NCBI GenBank assembly: GCA_028023455.1
Contig: JAQFVV010006216.1
Location: 377,001-441,000, forward strand
Direction of reading: 5' to 3'
DNA from: Epiperipatus broadwayi
Taxonomy: Eukaryota; Onychophora; Udeonychophora; Euonychophora; Peripatidae
Length of the DNA: 64,000 bases
Part shown: positions 51,529 to 63,385 of the stretch, one piece after another
How positions within the stretch are numbered: the first letter of the stretch is position 1
Layout: the number at the start of each line of letters is the position of its first letter
Notes under the pieces: generated by a model
Databases searched by the model: none
What the model was told of the DNA's origin: nothing
Seen by the model: only the letters and a program-made list of their open reading frames with translations
Translations under genes and position numbers: made by a program

Positions 51529-52754
51529 TTTATTGAAATAAAAAGTAACTCATTGATGTGACTAAGACCAAAAATATAGTTCTAATTTTACAAACTACAA
51601 TCTAATATATAATATATCTTTACAATTTCCTCCTGGCAGATTCCAATTAGTAGAAATTTTCTATGATTAAAATTGTTAATGCATACAGTCATAAAGGGTT
51701 AATTACAATTTTTTTCTCACAAAAAAAATAAATGTAATAAAATCCCAATATTATTATCTTATATATATATATAATTTTCAAAAGGTCTGTCTATATTTTA
51801 TATCTTTTGAATCAAGCAATTCTTTATAATAATTATTAATTTTTAATTTTAAATAAATTATCTGGTAAAATGGAAATACACATAAAAGAGGTAGTTTTTT
51901 AAACAATATTTAGCTTTATTGCTGCCTAGCATGCTTTCAGTATATTTTTATATATCATAACTTATGGCATATAATGGTGTGACTAAATGGTTTTTTATAT
52001 CAATGTCTAATTAACTGTTCACATTTTCAATTTTAATTTAAATATTTAAACAACCCATTTATTTGAAATAGGTACACTTGTTTCTGTTTTGTTGCACATA
52101 CTTTTTTAATCTTTCCCTTTTTATCTTTTCTCTTTCTCTTTGATATCTGCTTTTTTTAGCTTGAATTTATGCCCAATTTTCTGCTAATAGTCTGTAAATA
52201 TTGAAGTGTGATCTTTGTCTCTGAAGACTCTATTGTATAAATATCAGTTTGGGCATGTCTTGTTGACAAATTGGCCATTGATTTCTCATAATATGCACAT
52301 TGCAAGCTGATTGGCTGCACTTAATTCTATAAACTACATGATGTGCTGATACATTTGGTATAGGGTCTTTGGAATTATTTATTAATTGGTTGTGTGTATT
52401 TTCATTTTACCACATAATATATTGGCTCAGAAAAAAAAATATAGTAACAACTGAATTTTAAATTAATTATATACAATATTATTTATGTTTAGATTTTTTA
52501 TTTATGTTTAGATTTTGATTTTTTTCAAAAAGATTTAATACATTAACAATTGATTTAAGCTTTAATTATGTAAGTCTTTTATTTAAGCTTATATTGAATG
52601 ATAAGATATGACTACCTTATAATTAATAAAAAAGACTCGGATAATTATTTTATCATTAACCTCCTATTATACTCAACCATTATTAATAAATGAAATTTAT
52701 TTTATATAGTTAAATTAAAAGAATTTTTTTTTTAGAATCTAATACCAAATTTTG

Positions 52755-52800
<46 letters not shown>

Positions 52801-53329
52801 CAGCTTAGTTTTCTGTATCCTCTGACATCTTTCTTGGCATATTGATGATAACAAAACACAAACATAGAGCTTCATTAACATTTTTATTTTTAAATGATGT
52901 TTAACTATTCCTTTCTTTAATAATATAAACCATGGTAAATTTTGATAGTTTCATAGCTTCATGGTGGATAATCATAGGGTTTGTTGTTGTAATCATTCCA
53001 TTTTAAGTCATAAAGAGTTTTTCCTCTTAAATATTTTTTACTCACACTACATACTTCTTTGTTATAATTGCAGAATCTATTTGTAACAATAAGATAAAAT
53101 AAAACGCAAAATTTTAAACAAAAAAAAATATGTGCTCTCCTTTCTGAAGATGTTTCTGTAGGTATGGTAATACAAAACATATAGACTTTTTTTTTTTTAA
53201 TGATAGCTCATGGATAGGTGATTTTCTTGTTTTTGATCTAAATAACCCATTGTTAACATTTCATATTACTTAATGAAAATTATTTCATTTTTTATTTTAA
53301 TAATTAAAGTATACATTTATTCTATATTA
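51529..53329. other. AT-rich stretch; left edge may be a truncated LINE 3' UTR
   Basis: No coding motif. A (TA)n run of about 40 bp lies at 52757-52796. Confidence 0.35.
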
Positions 53330-55645
53330 ATCCCAACTTAGCTACACACATTTCAAAGCCAAACTTCAAGAGAAGAAAAAACTCAATCCTGCACCATTTT
53401 TTCTCAGTGAGTCAACAAGATACAATATTTACTCCCAAGGACTTTATTCAAAAATTAACATCTACACCAAACTCCTGTCACCCAGGAATGCATGATATAT
53501 ACTTGGTTTGTATTCAAGCATTTAGAAAAATGTACTGCACAATACCTATGTAATCTCGCAAACTTTCTAACAAAAAAGTCTATCATATACATGGATTATA
53601 CCCTATTTTATTGGAACCATTTGCCAAAACACATAAAAAATAACCACACTAAACAATATAAGGCCCATATCAATGATCCCACTGGGTATCAAACTGCTGA
53701 AGTCAATCATTAAAGACAAAATAGAACTCTATATTATACTTATATTATCTAAAATGCAGTTTGATACGAAGGTTCATGTACAATGCAAGCAACATTTCTA
53801 TTCAAAACAGTTATTTATTCTGTCAAAAATAATTAAAAAAAAGTCCAGTTGTGATCCAATTAGATATAAGATCAGCATTTGATATGATTGCAATTAAACT
53901 CTTTGTTGAAGCATTAGCAAAGACAACAATAACCAGATCCTTAATATATTTAATCACCGATTTTCTATTAAGTTGAGAAATACATATTACACTTAATGGT
54001 AAGAATTCACCCTCTTTTGTATCTTACTATTCAATTTCACGAGGTTCTCTGCTAAGTGCTCTTTTTTATTGTCTATATCAATCCCTTACTGAATATGATA
54101 GAAAAAGAATTATCAGGCATATACATACCTAGTCTGAAAACAAACATCTCCTGTATTGCCTACATGGATGATATCTCGATTTTTAACCTCTAAAAAACAA
54201 ATCCCAACTCTATTAAAAATTCTTAATTTATACACTAACAAATACAAACTGGAGTTTAACATGGATAAATTGTTTGTGTGGTCAATATATACAGGACAAT
54301 TTCACACACATTTTAAATAAAAACATAGTTCTTTTGTGGAATTCCTCTTCTATTTGAGCAACCTAGAAATGTGTTGACAAATGCAAGACAAAATTAAAAA
54401 TAAAATTGAAAACATAATTGATTCACTTTCAAAATCTTACCTATCATTGTACTCAAAAGAATCTCGGTTTAATCTATTAATTATGACTTTAATCACATAC
54501 TATTCTTCAATAATACTATACACTAAATCTTTTACTAGTAAAATAAACTCATTATGGAGAAAATTGCTGTGGGAAAAAAATTGTTTCAATTTGACTAAAA
54601 CATATTCAAGATTTTCTAATACAAAATGGTTTGGGACTACATTCAATAAATATTTTTAACATTCAAAAGACATTAAATCTTATTTCTGCATGTGCTCATT
54701 TATTTACATACATGGAAGTGTACTTCAAAATTACCCAATGGATAAACCATCACCAGTAAATGAATACTGGAAAACATTGCTTACACTAATTCTCAACATC
54801 GCAAACTTTACCTATTCACCACTTCAAGACAAATGTAAATATTGGGAAGTATACCAGACAATTTGCTCTTGCTTAAATGATAAAAGACCAATTATAAACA
54901 TTAACAGTAGACAACTAACCTGAAATATCAAATTCTGGTCATTAGATCCAAAATATTATGATTTTCTGCTCAAATTAAATATTGATACACTACCATCATT
55001 ACTTTTTATAGATAGAGAAGGCATTTCATAAATACAGAAGACATTTTCTGGTTATGTCATAAAGAAACTGAGAATAAGAACATTTTCTTTTTACCTGCCC
55101 TGCATTTAATAATATTCACTTATCCATACCATCATTGTGAAAACAAAGAAACTGTGACATTCAAACACTTTTATGATTATTTGTTAAAGGTAGCTACCCA
55201 TATATTCAAGCAAGTACTTTTAAATTATTTTTATTATTGTGTACAAGATGCTCCTTTATGTCCAACAATAATCCAAGAAGACATGCAAATACATTCTGGA
55301 ACAAAATGAAACTACTCCACTTAAGGGATGAAGAAATTGTATCCTAAGATATGTACACAGCCACTTGATCCATATTGCAACAATGCTCAAACTTATAGAT
55401 GAACAAAAATAATAATAAACAGAACTAAGAGCCTTATGAGTGCACAAAACTGATTGGATGTGTATATATTTTTTAAAAAAAATGTAACCTCAAATTTGTA
55501 AACCACATGCATAGCCTTTGTTTTTGTTGCCCCCCCCCCATTACAATTTTCAATTTATTTATATTAACTTCAATTCATCTGCGTGTGGTAAAATAGTTAT
55601 AAATATAACCTTTTTTGTTATATGCATTAAAGTCCTTTTGAAAGA
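53330..55645 (+). pseudogene. LINE with YMDD-type reverse transcriptase
   Basis: Plus strand, 2.3 kb, with frameshifts. PISMIPLGIKLLKSIIKDKI (NYRPISL..T..KL.E..I.) at about 53665-53715, QFDTKVHVQ (EFR.GR.C.-type block), then about 53855-53905 a RLDIRSAFDMI relic (motif A), ISRGSLLSALFFIVYI at about 54035-54085 (motif B) and AYMDDISIF at 54158-54184 (catalytic motif C with YMDD instead of the FADD seen in most LINEs here). After it come KYKLEFNMDKLFVWS, a PRNVLTNAR...block and a C-terminal EHFLFTCPAF near 55080-55105. It ends at an (AAT/AAC)n tail. Which clade (R4/Dong-like by YMDD) is a guess. Confidence 0.75.
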
Positions 55646-55712
55646 TAATAATAATAATAACAATAATAACAGTAATAATAATAATAATGATGATGATGAT
55701 GACGATGATGAT
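55646..55712. repeat. Imperfect (AAT)n/(GAT)n LINE tail
   Basis: ATAATAATA with AAC and AGT variants, then GATGATGATG. Directly follows the LINE at 53330-55645 and probably is its tail. Confidence 0.85.
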
Positions 55713-58628
55713 GCCAACTGTGAATTGATGTGAGATGAGTGGATGAATAAAATAATATGTACTGATTAAGTAAACAATCATTCAATTTTATTTACATGGC
55801 TAATACATAATATTAACAAGCAAAAGAACATGACTAGTTTAAATGGCTTCAACTTATGACATTCAATCACGAAGCTGTTACAGATAGTTTTGTAAATAAA
55901 TGTTATTACATTAAAGTTTTAATAAAATTCAAATAAATATTTTGATAAGTGCAAAAGACAAAAGTATATTATGACACCAAATTTTAAAGTTATATACAAT
56001 GATGTGATCATTCAGTTTTTTCCATCAGTTCAAACATAAATAATATAATGTGTACTAACTTTCTAAATGTTCATATTTTCATGCATGGTACTGTATGCAC
56101 ACAAAAATATAGAAATAAAATAATATTAAAATTGTTTTACCTGGCCAGTAAACCTATTATCTCTGAAAACTCAAATATGCATTCATAATATATACAAGTG
56201 AAATTTTATTATTTCGAGAAAGTTTTTTTTTAAAAATTCTCATATGAAAGCTTATTTTAGATCCCATAATCAGTGATGCATAACAAGCTTAATGGATGAA
56301 TTCGCTCCAAATAGTAATTTCTTCATACTAAATCAATTGTTTCTATAACTTGTAGTATGATCCAATTTTCCAAGAAAGTTTCAGTTGGCTCATCTAAATC
56401 ACAAATAACCTCTCTCAAGGAAGTCTCATATGTTCATATTAAAAATGGTTTATTTTATAATGGAATAAATTTCTTTTGTAACTTTTTAAAGATGACTCTC
56501 ATGAAATATAACTTATTACTGAAATTTTGAAATAATATTTATAAACCAGACTCACCAAAGAAAATAATGAGAACTTATAAATGCACATCAAACCACAATC
56601 ATCAAAAATATAAGTAAAAATTGAAAGAGATCAAAGACAGTTGACCCATTTTCCACTTGACTTCTAGCAAGGCATTCTGTTATTTGAACACCAGTTGCAT
56701 ATTTCTTCAGGAATAATGGCTGATGTCATCAGTTGCAGACTTAGATTGCAAGTAAGTGAATTTTATTCTATATTACTCTATTATGCGTTCTCTTCTTTTT
56801 TTGAAATTGCCATAATATTGTTATAGGGATTCTACAATGGGGTTAATTAATGATGTTTTTATATAATTTTGGTATATTTGTACACACCTTTAAAATTAGT
56901 GTTTTATAATTTTGGGGGAATAATAAAATATAAATCATTTAACACTTTATAAATGAATATAATAAGCTATTGGTATTTAGATTTTTTATTTAATAATCTC
57001 ACCTAAATACACATATACTTCTATTATCATTCAGCCGTTATCAATTAAAGTCTAAATTATAACTTTTTTTTTCAAACATTTATTTATAGTTTGGAATATT
57101 TTAAACAATAAATATTCCAGAAAATAATAAATCATTTAATTAACGTGTATGCAAACATAAACAGATTAATTAACTAATATGTTATTTCTTGTAAAGCAAA
57201 ATAAATACAAACGGAAACATTATTTTTAATATGTAGGATAGGCATATCATTATATATTTCCTCACTTAGGGAAACAAATGTCTACAATACATTTCTTCTA
57301 GCTTTAATCTTTCTTTCTAGTTTTCCTTACAGTGGGTTTCTTAGCCCTAATTATTTTCATTTTATACTTATTTATTCCAAATAATTTTTTTATTAGTGGT
57401 ACTTTTCTAAACAATATTATTAGCTAGAGAATGGATTTTATTTACATTTCATTAATTACTTATATTAATACTATTTCTTAATTAAATAATTTGTCAATTG
57501 TCTTGCCTTAATTGGCAATACTATGGTTTTCTGATTAAACTTAAATGAATCTAAAGTGGATAAATTTTACTAGATTAGAATCTTATCATAAATATATGGT
57601 TACTGAATTATATGATCATTTTCTTATGGCTGATGTTTTAAATGTGCAATTATGAGCCCTTAAATTAATTAGAGTGATTAATAGGATTATTATAGTTTGA
57701 ATTTTATCCTTATAGAATATTTATAATACACATCTCATGAATATTACTGATTAAACTAATCTGAATTGAAATAGCTATCTTTTGATTTGTTTTAAAATAT
57801 TGATACTATGTACCAAAAGGAATTGTTATCAGTGATCACTGGTTCTGTTTCTTTAACCTCATGATTTGAAATTCCTTTTTCTTTTTATTTCACCCAGCTA
57901 GAATAATTACAAAATAAGTTGGCAATATTTACCAAAATGGTTTTCCCATGCAATTTATTTTATGGTAGTCTAAGCTCTTTGTGTTAGCTCGACTATCATT
58001 ACTCATAAATAAATGTGTGCTGAACTTCCCTATAATTTTCCAATCAAGCTATTTTTTATGGTTGTATCTTAAGATATCTTTATTTTCTATGACTAATTTA
58101 TTAAAGTAACTTTAATTAGTAAGTATTCTATAAGTTTCCATGACATCCTGCAATGGATCTATATTCCCATCAGTCTACCTGTCCCAATATATTGTTAAAA
58201 ACTTTGTCTTTACATCTAAATGTCTCAGGAGAATAAAACATTTTTAATTTAAAATTTTATTTTATGAAGAAAACTTTGAAAACTATCATTACTATCTGAA
58301 TAAGACAGCTTATTATTTGCCAATCTAATTATAAGATTTTTCTCTATAAGATATTTAATTTTTTAATTACCTTGATTTTAATTGCTGAAAGTGTTATCAG
58401 TTTTAACATTGTTAATTCTGATAATTTGAAGTTTATAATGACCTGCGTTCCCTTTAGCTTTATTAGTTTCCATATATTCTATCTTAATTTCATTTTTACA
58501 TTTATAATGGCAAATAATCTTTGTTTTCTGGACATGTTTATGGATATGGATATGGAAGAATACTTAATTTCTTTTACTTGGTTATATGGGTTTCAAACAA
58601 CTTGTGCTGGGAATTGTTTACCAAATCT
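55713..58628. other. AT-rich stretch; one exon-like candidate
   Basis: No coding motif. A possible tiny exon at about 56709-56753 is listed separately. Confidence 0.35.
56709..56753 (+). other. Possible short first-coding exon (weak)
   Basis: A pyrimidine-rich tatttcttcag precedes gaataATGGCTGATGTCATC..., and a good donor-like string caagtaagtg follows after 12 codons (MADVISCRLRLQ). Acceptor, ATG in fair context and donor in the right order are seen, but such sets arise by chance in a window this long, and there is no partner exon. Confidence 0.15.
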
Positions 58629-59725
58629 TTAATTCCCATGAGATTGCTTTATTTTTCTTCTCTTTTCATCTACTTCATCATTTAGATGAGATCCCAACTT
58701 TTCCAAGCTAGCAGCTAGTTTGGCAGTTATTGCTTCAATTCTTGGCCTGTATTGTCCTAAGCCAGCCTTCATGAATTGTGGAATGCTTTGACAACTCCAA
58801 TCAGTTACATCTTTCAATTTATGGTTAATATATCTGCCATTCTTTGTTTTGTTATTTCAGTTATCAAGTTCACCTATCCATTTTTTTAACATATCAACAT
58901 GCTTAACTCCAGTTTGCATTATTGTCTTTAACCCTTTTATTTTGTCAATGATCACTGACATCTCTAGTTGTTTGCAATGAATAGTGATTATAAATTTCTC
59001 TCCAATGGAACTTTCTCTCTTGTATGTTCCATCTCATCACCGAATCTATTGGTTTTATTATGTGGCCACATTTCTCTTTCCAACATTTGTTTTAACTCAT
59101 CATTGTTAATTCTTAACATCCACTAATTTTAGTATTCCATTCTTCCAATTGGTATCCTATTTCCAAAATTGGCTTTCAAATATACCAGATGAATTTTTAA
59201 TTTTTTTATGTATTTCTTTTAATACTTTCTTTTTCATCTCACTGGTAATTTTAGGCAATATTCCTGTGTGAATAAAATTATTTTATTCTTGTGGATTTCT
59301 AACTTCACAACCCATTTTTGACATAAGATTTGGAATAAATATTTCACTTCTATTTTAAAGTTTTTAAATTCATCTTTTAAACATTTTTTGTCTCCATAAT
59401 TTGCTGTCAAACCCCTCGACATTATTTTGAGATTCCTGTAGTTTTTATTTATCTTTGAATTTCTATTTTACACTTCTTCCATTGAGCCTTCAATCTTTCT
59501 TTTTAAATCCATACATTCAATCTTAACTTTTTCTTTTAAGGTCATATTTTCTGATTATACTTCTTTTAACTTTACTTTTAATACTTTAGTGTTATTTTCT
59601 AACTTTTCTTTCAACTTTGCTTCTAATTTCTGACAGTTACTTGCTAATTCTGCTTTTATTAAATTAAACACTTCTTGAAAACACTGATTGCTCCTTCCTG
59701 ATAAATCTGTATTAGTTTTATCCAT
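58629..59725 (-). pseudogene. Coiled-coil protein relic, probably retroelement ORF1/gag-like
   Basis: The minus-strand start is MDKTNTDLSGRSNQCF at 59725. One frame runs to 59234 and holds a charged coiled coil (KLEAKLKEKLENN, LKEKVKIECMDLKRKIEG). Two stops interrupt it (VKLKEV-stop and GSMEEV-stop), each at a place where a Gln codon would fit the heptads. Beyond 59234 the frame shifts; a last 62-codon piece (58817-58629) reads KDVTDWSCQSIPQFMKAGLG and AAKLAASLEKLGSHLND. No family is recognised. It is similar in build to the ORF at 9481-10131. Confidence 0.5.
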
Positions 59726-60339
59726 AGCTAATTTGTTAGTAAACAGAATATTATTTAATAATAATTAATATCTTAGCAAATATAAATATGTTATCATGAT
59801 ATAGTAATCCAGAAGTTGCATTTCTTTTTTTCACAGACTATAAATTAAAATTAGTAACATGCATAAATAATAAAATTCTATCTACTTCTATTTCCTTAAA
59901 AAAATTATAGCTGTTTGTTTTCTTCTAGTATGAGGCATATATTTAAAAAAATTTATTTGTTACCATTGTTTGAGTCATTCATGCATCAATCACATGTCAG
60001 AAAATCAACTTGTTTAGACTTATTCTTAAGCTGCTAGTTGAATGCACCCGATATTTTAACAATTGTAATATGTTCAATGCAAGTTTAAAAATTAATTGAG
60101 CTATGAGGCTAAGCACCATATTTGTAACAATACCCATGAGCAAAAGGAATGCCTTTTTTTGCCAATTTTCAATAATAGGGGTTTAAATGTTGAGATTCTT
60201 TTCATATTCTATTTGAATATTACTAAATAAAACTATTAACTAGAAAATCTGTACAATTATTTATAAATATTAATTGAAAACGAAGTTTTACAATAACATA
60301 TATTTAAAATCAAAGGGTAATTTTATTAACTTCAAATAT
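59726..60339. other. AT-rich stretch, nothing recognised
   Basis: No motif or repeat seen. Confidence 0.35.
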
Positions 60340-60410
60340 ACAATGTATCCAAACCACTTCGAACACTTTTTAGTAAAACTCTTTATTTGTAAATATATGC
60401 ATACACCTAT

Positions 60411-60447
60411 GTTTTGACTGTCCTGCAGTCTTCTTCAGAGCTATGAT
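60411..60447 (-). ncRNA. Hammerhead-like core in the left PLE terminal repeat
   Basis: Minus strand: AGCT-CTGAAGA (60432-60438), one extra A, GACTG-CAGGA-CAGTC stem II, then AAAACATAGG. The right arm has CTGAAAA...GGCTG-CAGGA-CAGTC-AAAAG at 62031-62065. The G12 position reads A in both and stem III is unclear, so activity is not supported. The position in a pLTR matches where PLE hammerheads are found. Confidence 0.35.
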
Positions 60448-61049
60448 ATAATGAACAAAATAAAATACATAACTATATAAAAATACCATTAAAAATGTAA
60501 ACAATAAAAAAACAATTAAAAAAAACTAAAAACAACATAAAATATATAAAAAAACTAATAAAACTGAAATAAACCCAAATAAAATAATCCAGTTAATATA
60601 AAATAAAATACATAACATAAATAGTAAATAAATATAAATTACACATATGTATTCATAACTGTATGCATATATATATTCAAAAACAATTATTAATCTAAAT
60701 ATGTTATCTATTGTTATTATTATTAACAATCTCCTAATTATTTCTATTCTTTATAAATTTAAACTTTATAGTTGTTAACTAATATTCTTTTAATTTTAAG
60801 TCATATAATATCTATTATTTTTTTACTCATTCATCTGTTAAAAAATACTATTTTATATTTATTATTTTTTAACATCTAAAACTTATAAATATTAGAATCT
60901 TTGAACTTACTCAGTTCACATTAATCCTTAAAAAAACGTTTTTTTTAAAAAAAAAGTATTTACCCTACCTCTATTAGATATTATTTAAACCATATATATA
61001 TATATCCCCTACAACTCTTTGTTTATATATATATATATTATTTTATACA

Positions 61050-61050
61050 C

Positions 61051-61140
<90 letters not shown>
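61050..61140. repeat. (TTA)n microsatellite, ~90 bp
   Basis: About 30 repeats inside the PLE, downstream of its stop codon on the minus strand. Confidence 0.95.
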
Positions 61141-61142
<2 letters not shown>

Positions 61143-61341
61143 ATTCTCATAAATTTATATTATACTGCTTTATATGTAAATATTATGCTAAGTTTTTATT
61201 TTTATTTTTAATATGCAATATCTGTAAATATACCCATGTTTATATTTCTATTTAACTTCACCATTTTACAACCCATAATTCATTTATAAACAATTTTCTC
61301 TTTATATATTTACCTCTATATATCTTATTTAATAACTATAT

Positions 61342-61566
61342 CTATACCAACATCATCCTAATCCCAGAATCCTTATTAAATTTTGGTTTTATATTTTTTG
61401 TTAATATAGCTTCTTTTATTTTGCCTTTTTTTAATATTTCTGTGTGTAATCTCATTTTCATTGAACTTTGTGTAAATTTGTGTCCTGTTTTTTTTATATG
61501 TATGCATATCAATGATTTATTATCTGATATATATTGTTTTATTTTTGCTTTTATTGAATTTTTGTT
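61342..61566 (-). pseudogene. PLE GIY-YIG domain, C-terminal end
   Basis: An open stretch ending at a TAG at 61342. It reads QYISDNKSLICIHIKKTGHKF, then MRLHTEILKKGKIKEAILTKNI and FNKDSGIRM. The TGH.F, ILH.E and KI.EA..I.......NKDSG.. blocks are the usual end of PLE GIY-YIG endonucleases. The catalytic GIY and YIG motifs are not present, so the piece is truncated; the frame itself is clean. Confidence 0.75.
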
Positions 61567-62131
61567 TAAGAGATTAAAGTGAACTCGGTAAGTTCAAAGA
61601 TTATAATGTTTATAAGTTTTAGATATTAAAAAATAATAATAAATATAAAATATTATTTTAAAAGATGAATGAGAAAAAAAATAATAGATTTTATATTATT
61701 TAAAATTAAAAGAATACTAGTTAATAGGATAAAGTTATAAAGAATATAAAAAATTAGGAGATTGCTGATAATGATAAAAATGGATAATATATTTAGATTA
61801 ATAATTGTACTTGAATATATATGAATACAGTTAGGAATACACATATATGCTTTATATTTATTTTCTATTTATGTTGTATATTTTATTTTATATTAACTGG
61901 ATTATTTTATTTGGGTTTGTTTATTTCTGTTTTATTAGGTTTTTTATATATTTTAATGTTGTTTTTTATTGTTTACATGGTATTATTATATAGTTATGTA
62001 TTTTATTTTATTTTGTTCAGTATATTATAGCTCTGAAAAAGGCTGCAGGACAGTCAAAAGATAGGTGTATGTATATATGTATAAATAAAGGGTTTTGCTA
62101 AAAAGTATTCAAAGTAATTTGGATAAATTGT

Positions 62132-62239
62132 CATTATAGGTCATTATAAAAAAAATAAAGAAAAGTGTGATTTTGGTAATATTTCTGAACTTCAGATATA
62201 ATTAACTGAAAATCTTAAATCATTAATGATCTCAGAACT

Positions 62240-62240
<1 letters not shown>
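62132..62240. other. Short AT-rich gap
   Basis: Between the PLE arm and the microsatellite; no feature. Confidence 0.4.
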
Positions 62241-62311
<71 letters not shown>

Positions 62312-62684
62312 AAGAAGAAGAAGAAGAAGAAGAAGAAGAAGAAGAAGAAGAAGAAGAAGAAGAAGAAGAAGAAGAAGAAGAAGAAGAAGAAGAAGAAGAA
62401 GAAGAAGAAGAAGAAGAAGAAGAAGAAGAAGAAGAAGAAGAAGAAGAAGAAGAAGAAGAAGAAGAAGAAGAAGAAGAAGAAGAAGAAGAAGAAGAAGAAG
62501 AAGAAGAAGAAGAAGAAGAAGAAGAAGAAGAGAAGAAGAAGAAGAAGAAGAAGAAGAAGAAGAAGAAGAAGAAGAAGAAGAAGAAGAAGAAGAAGAAGAA
62601 GAAGAAGAAGAAGAAGAAGAAGAAGAAGAAGAAGAAGAAGAAGAAGAAGAAGAAGAAGAAGAAGAACAAGAAGAAGAAGAAGAA
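62241..62684. repeat. (ATA)14 then ~400-bp (GAA)n, LINE tail expansion
   Basis: ATA repeats at 62241-62282 change abruptly to AGA/GAA repeats that continue to 62684 with only two small interruptions (near 62530 and 62667). On the minus strand it is (TTC)n then (TTA)n directly after ...aataaataaaat, the end of the LINE at 62690-63385. The homopurine strand is long enough for triplex formation. The long Arg/Glu, Ser/Phe frames predicted here are artefacts. Confidence 0.95.
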
Positions 62685-63385
62685 TTTTATTTATTCATTA
62701 TGAAATAAACAATAAATGTATAATACAGTGAGATAAATTCCATACAAGAAAAATCTTGAGTGAGAAATTTAAATGCAACAACTAAAAACACTAATAAAAT
62801 ACAACAAAAAAAGGATAAATATAACATGAAATATTAAAATCACACAGATATTACATTTAGCAATTCAATCACAGTAGTAAATAATTACAACATAACATAC
62901 AGTATAACAAAAAAAACAAAAAAATAAAATAAAGCCAATGCTTAGCATAATATAACCAGTGCCATAAATGCTTTTTAAAAATCAAATAACTAGTGTTCAT
63001 TAAATTCACAGAACAATCTCTTATAAACATATTAAATAATTTAGGACCATTATAACTAAATTGCTTCCTACTAGATGTTTTAAGAAAATTAGGTAAAGCT
63101 AGCTGATATTTAGTAAATAAACGAGTATTGACAACAGAAGATTTAGTATCCAAATAAAGTGTCCTACAATAAATATCAAGAATCACTCTATATTTATACA
63201 AATGGGAAACATCTAGTATATTAAACATGGCATAAATATCTTTAACGGATGTGGTACGTGATCTGCCAAAAATGATATGCATTGTATAATTTTGTAAAAC
63301 AGACAAAGTAGTCATTGCAAAAGTATAACAGTTCCCCCAAACTGATATATTATAACATAATAAGCTTTGATAAGAAGAAATATAT
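62685..63385 (-). pseudogene. 5'-truncated LINE, C-terminal part of ORF2
   Basis: An uninterrupted 148-codon frame (63315-62869) plus upstream in-frame residues reading ISVWGNCY (VWGNxY motif). It holds TLSVLQNYTMHIIFG (LQK.A.RII.G), a KDIYAMFNILDVSHLYKYRV block, and SSRKQFSYNGPKLFNMF (the R...YRGP.LWN.L-type motif), all typical of the C-terminal tail of CR1/L2/Jockey-like LINE ORF2 after the RT. The 3' UTR has aataaataaa, then the TTC/TTA tail at 62684-62241. The break at about 63385 is a 5' truncation. The clean frame suggests a fairly recent insertion. Confidence 0.8.

Larger units (their letters stand above)
60340..62131 (-). mobile_element. 5'-truncated Penelope-like element between inverted terminal repeats
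   Basis: The left arm 60340-60919 (580 bp) and right arm 61579-62131 (553 bp) are inverted copies with scattered differences (for example aaaaagtgttcgaagtggtttgg on the left mirror side against aaaaagtattcaaag... on the right). Between them lie an (ATT)n run and the C-terminal part of a GIY-YIG domain (61342-61566). PLEs are known for terminal repeats (pLTRs) that can be in inverted orientation, so the whole is best read as a PLE 3' part with one pLTR on each side. Confidence 0.8.

Noticed and set aside
58372-58632. 86-codon plus-strand frame
   Set aside because: Hydrophobic composition typical of T-rich DNA; it abuts the minus-strand coiled-coil relic and shows no motif.
62226-62708. 160-codon Arg/Glu-rich frame and 145-codon Phe/Ser frame
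   Set aside because: Both are readings of the (GAA)n/(TTC)n repeat next to a LINE end.
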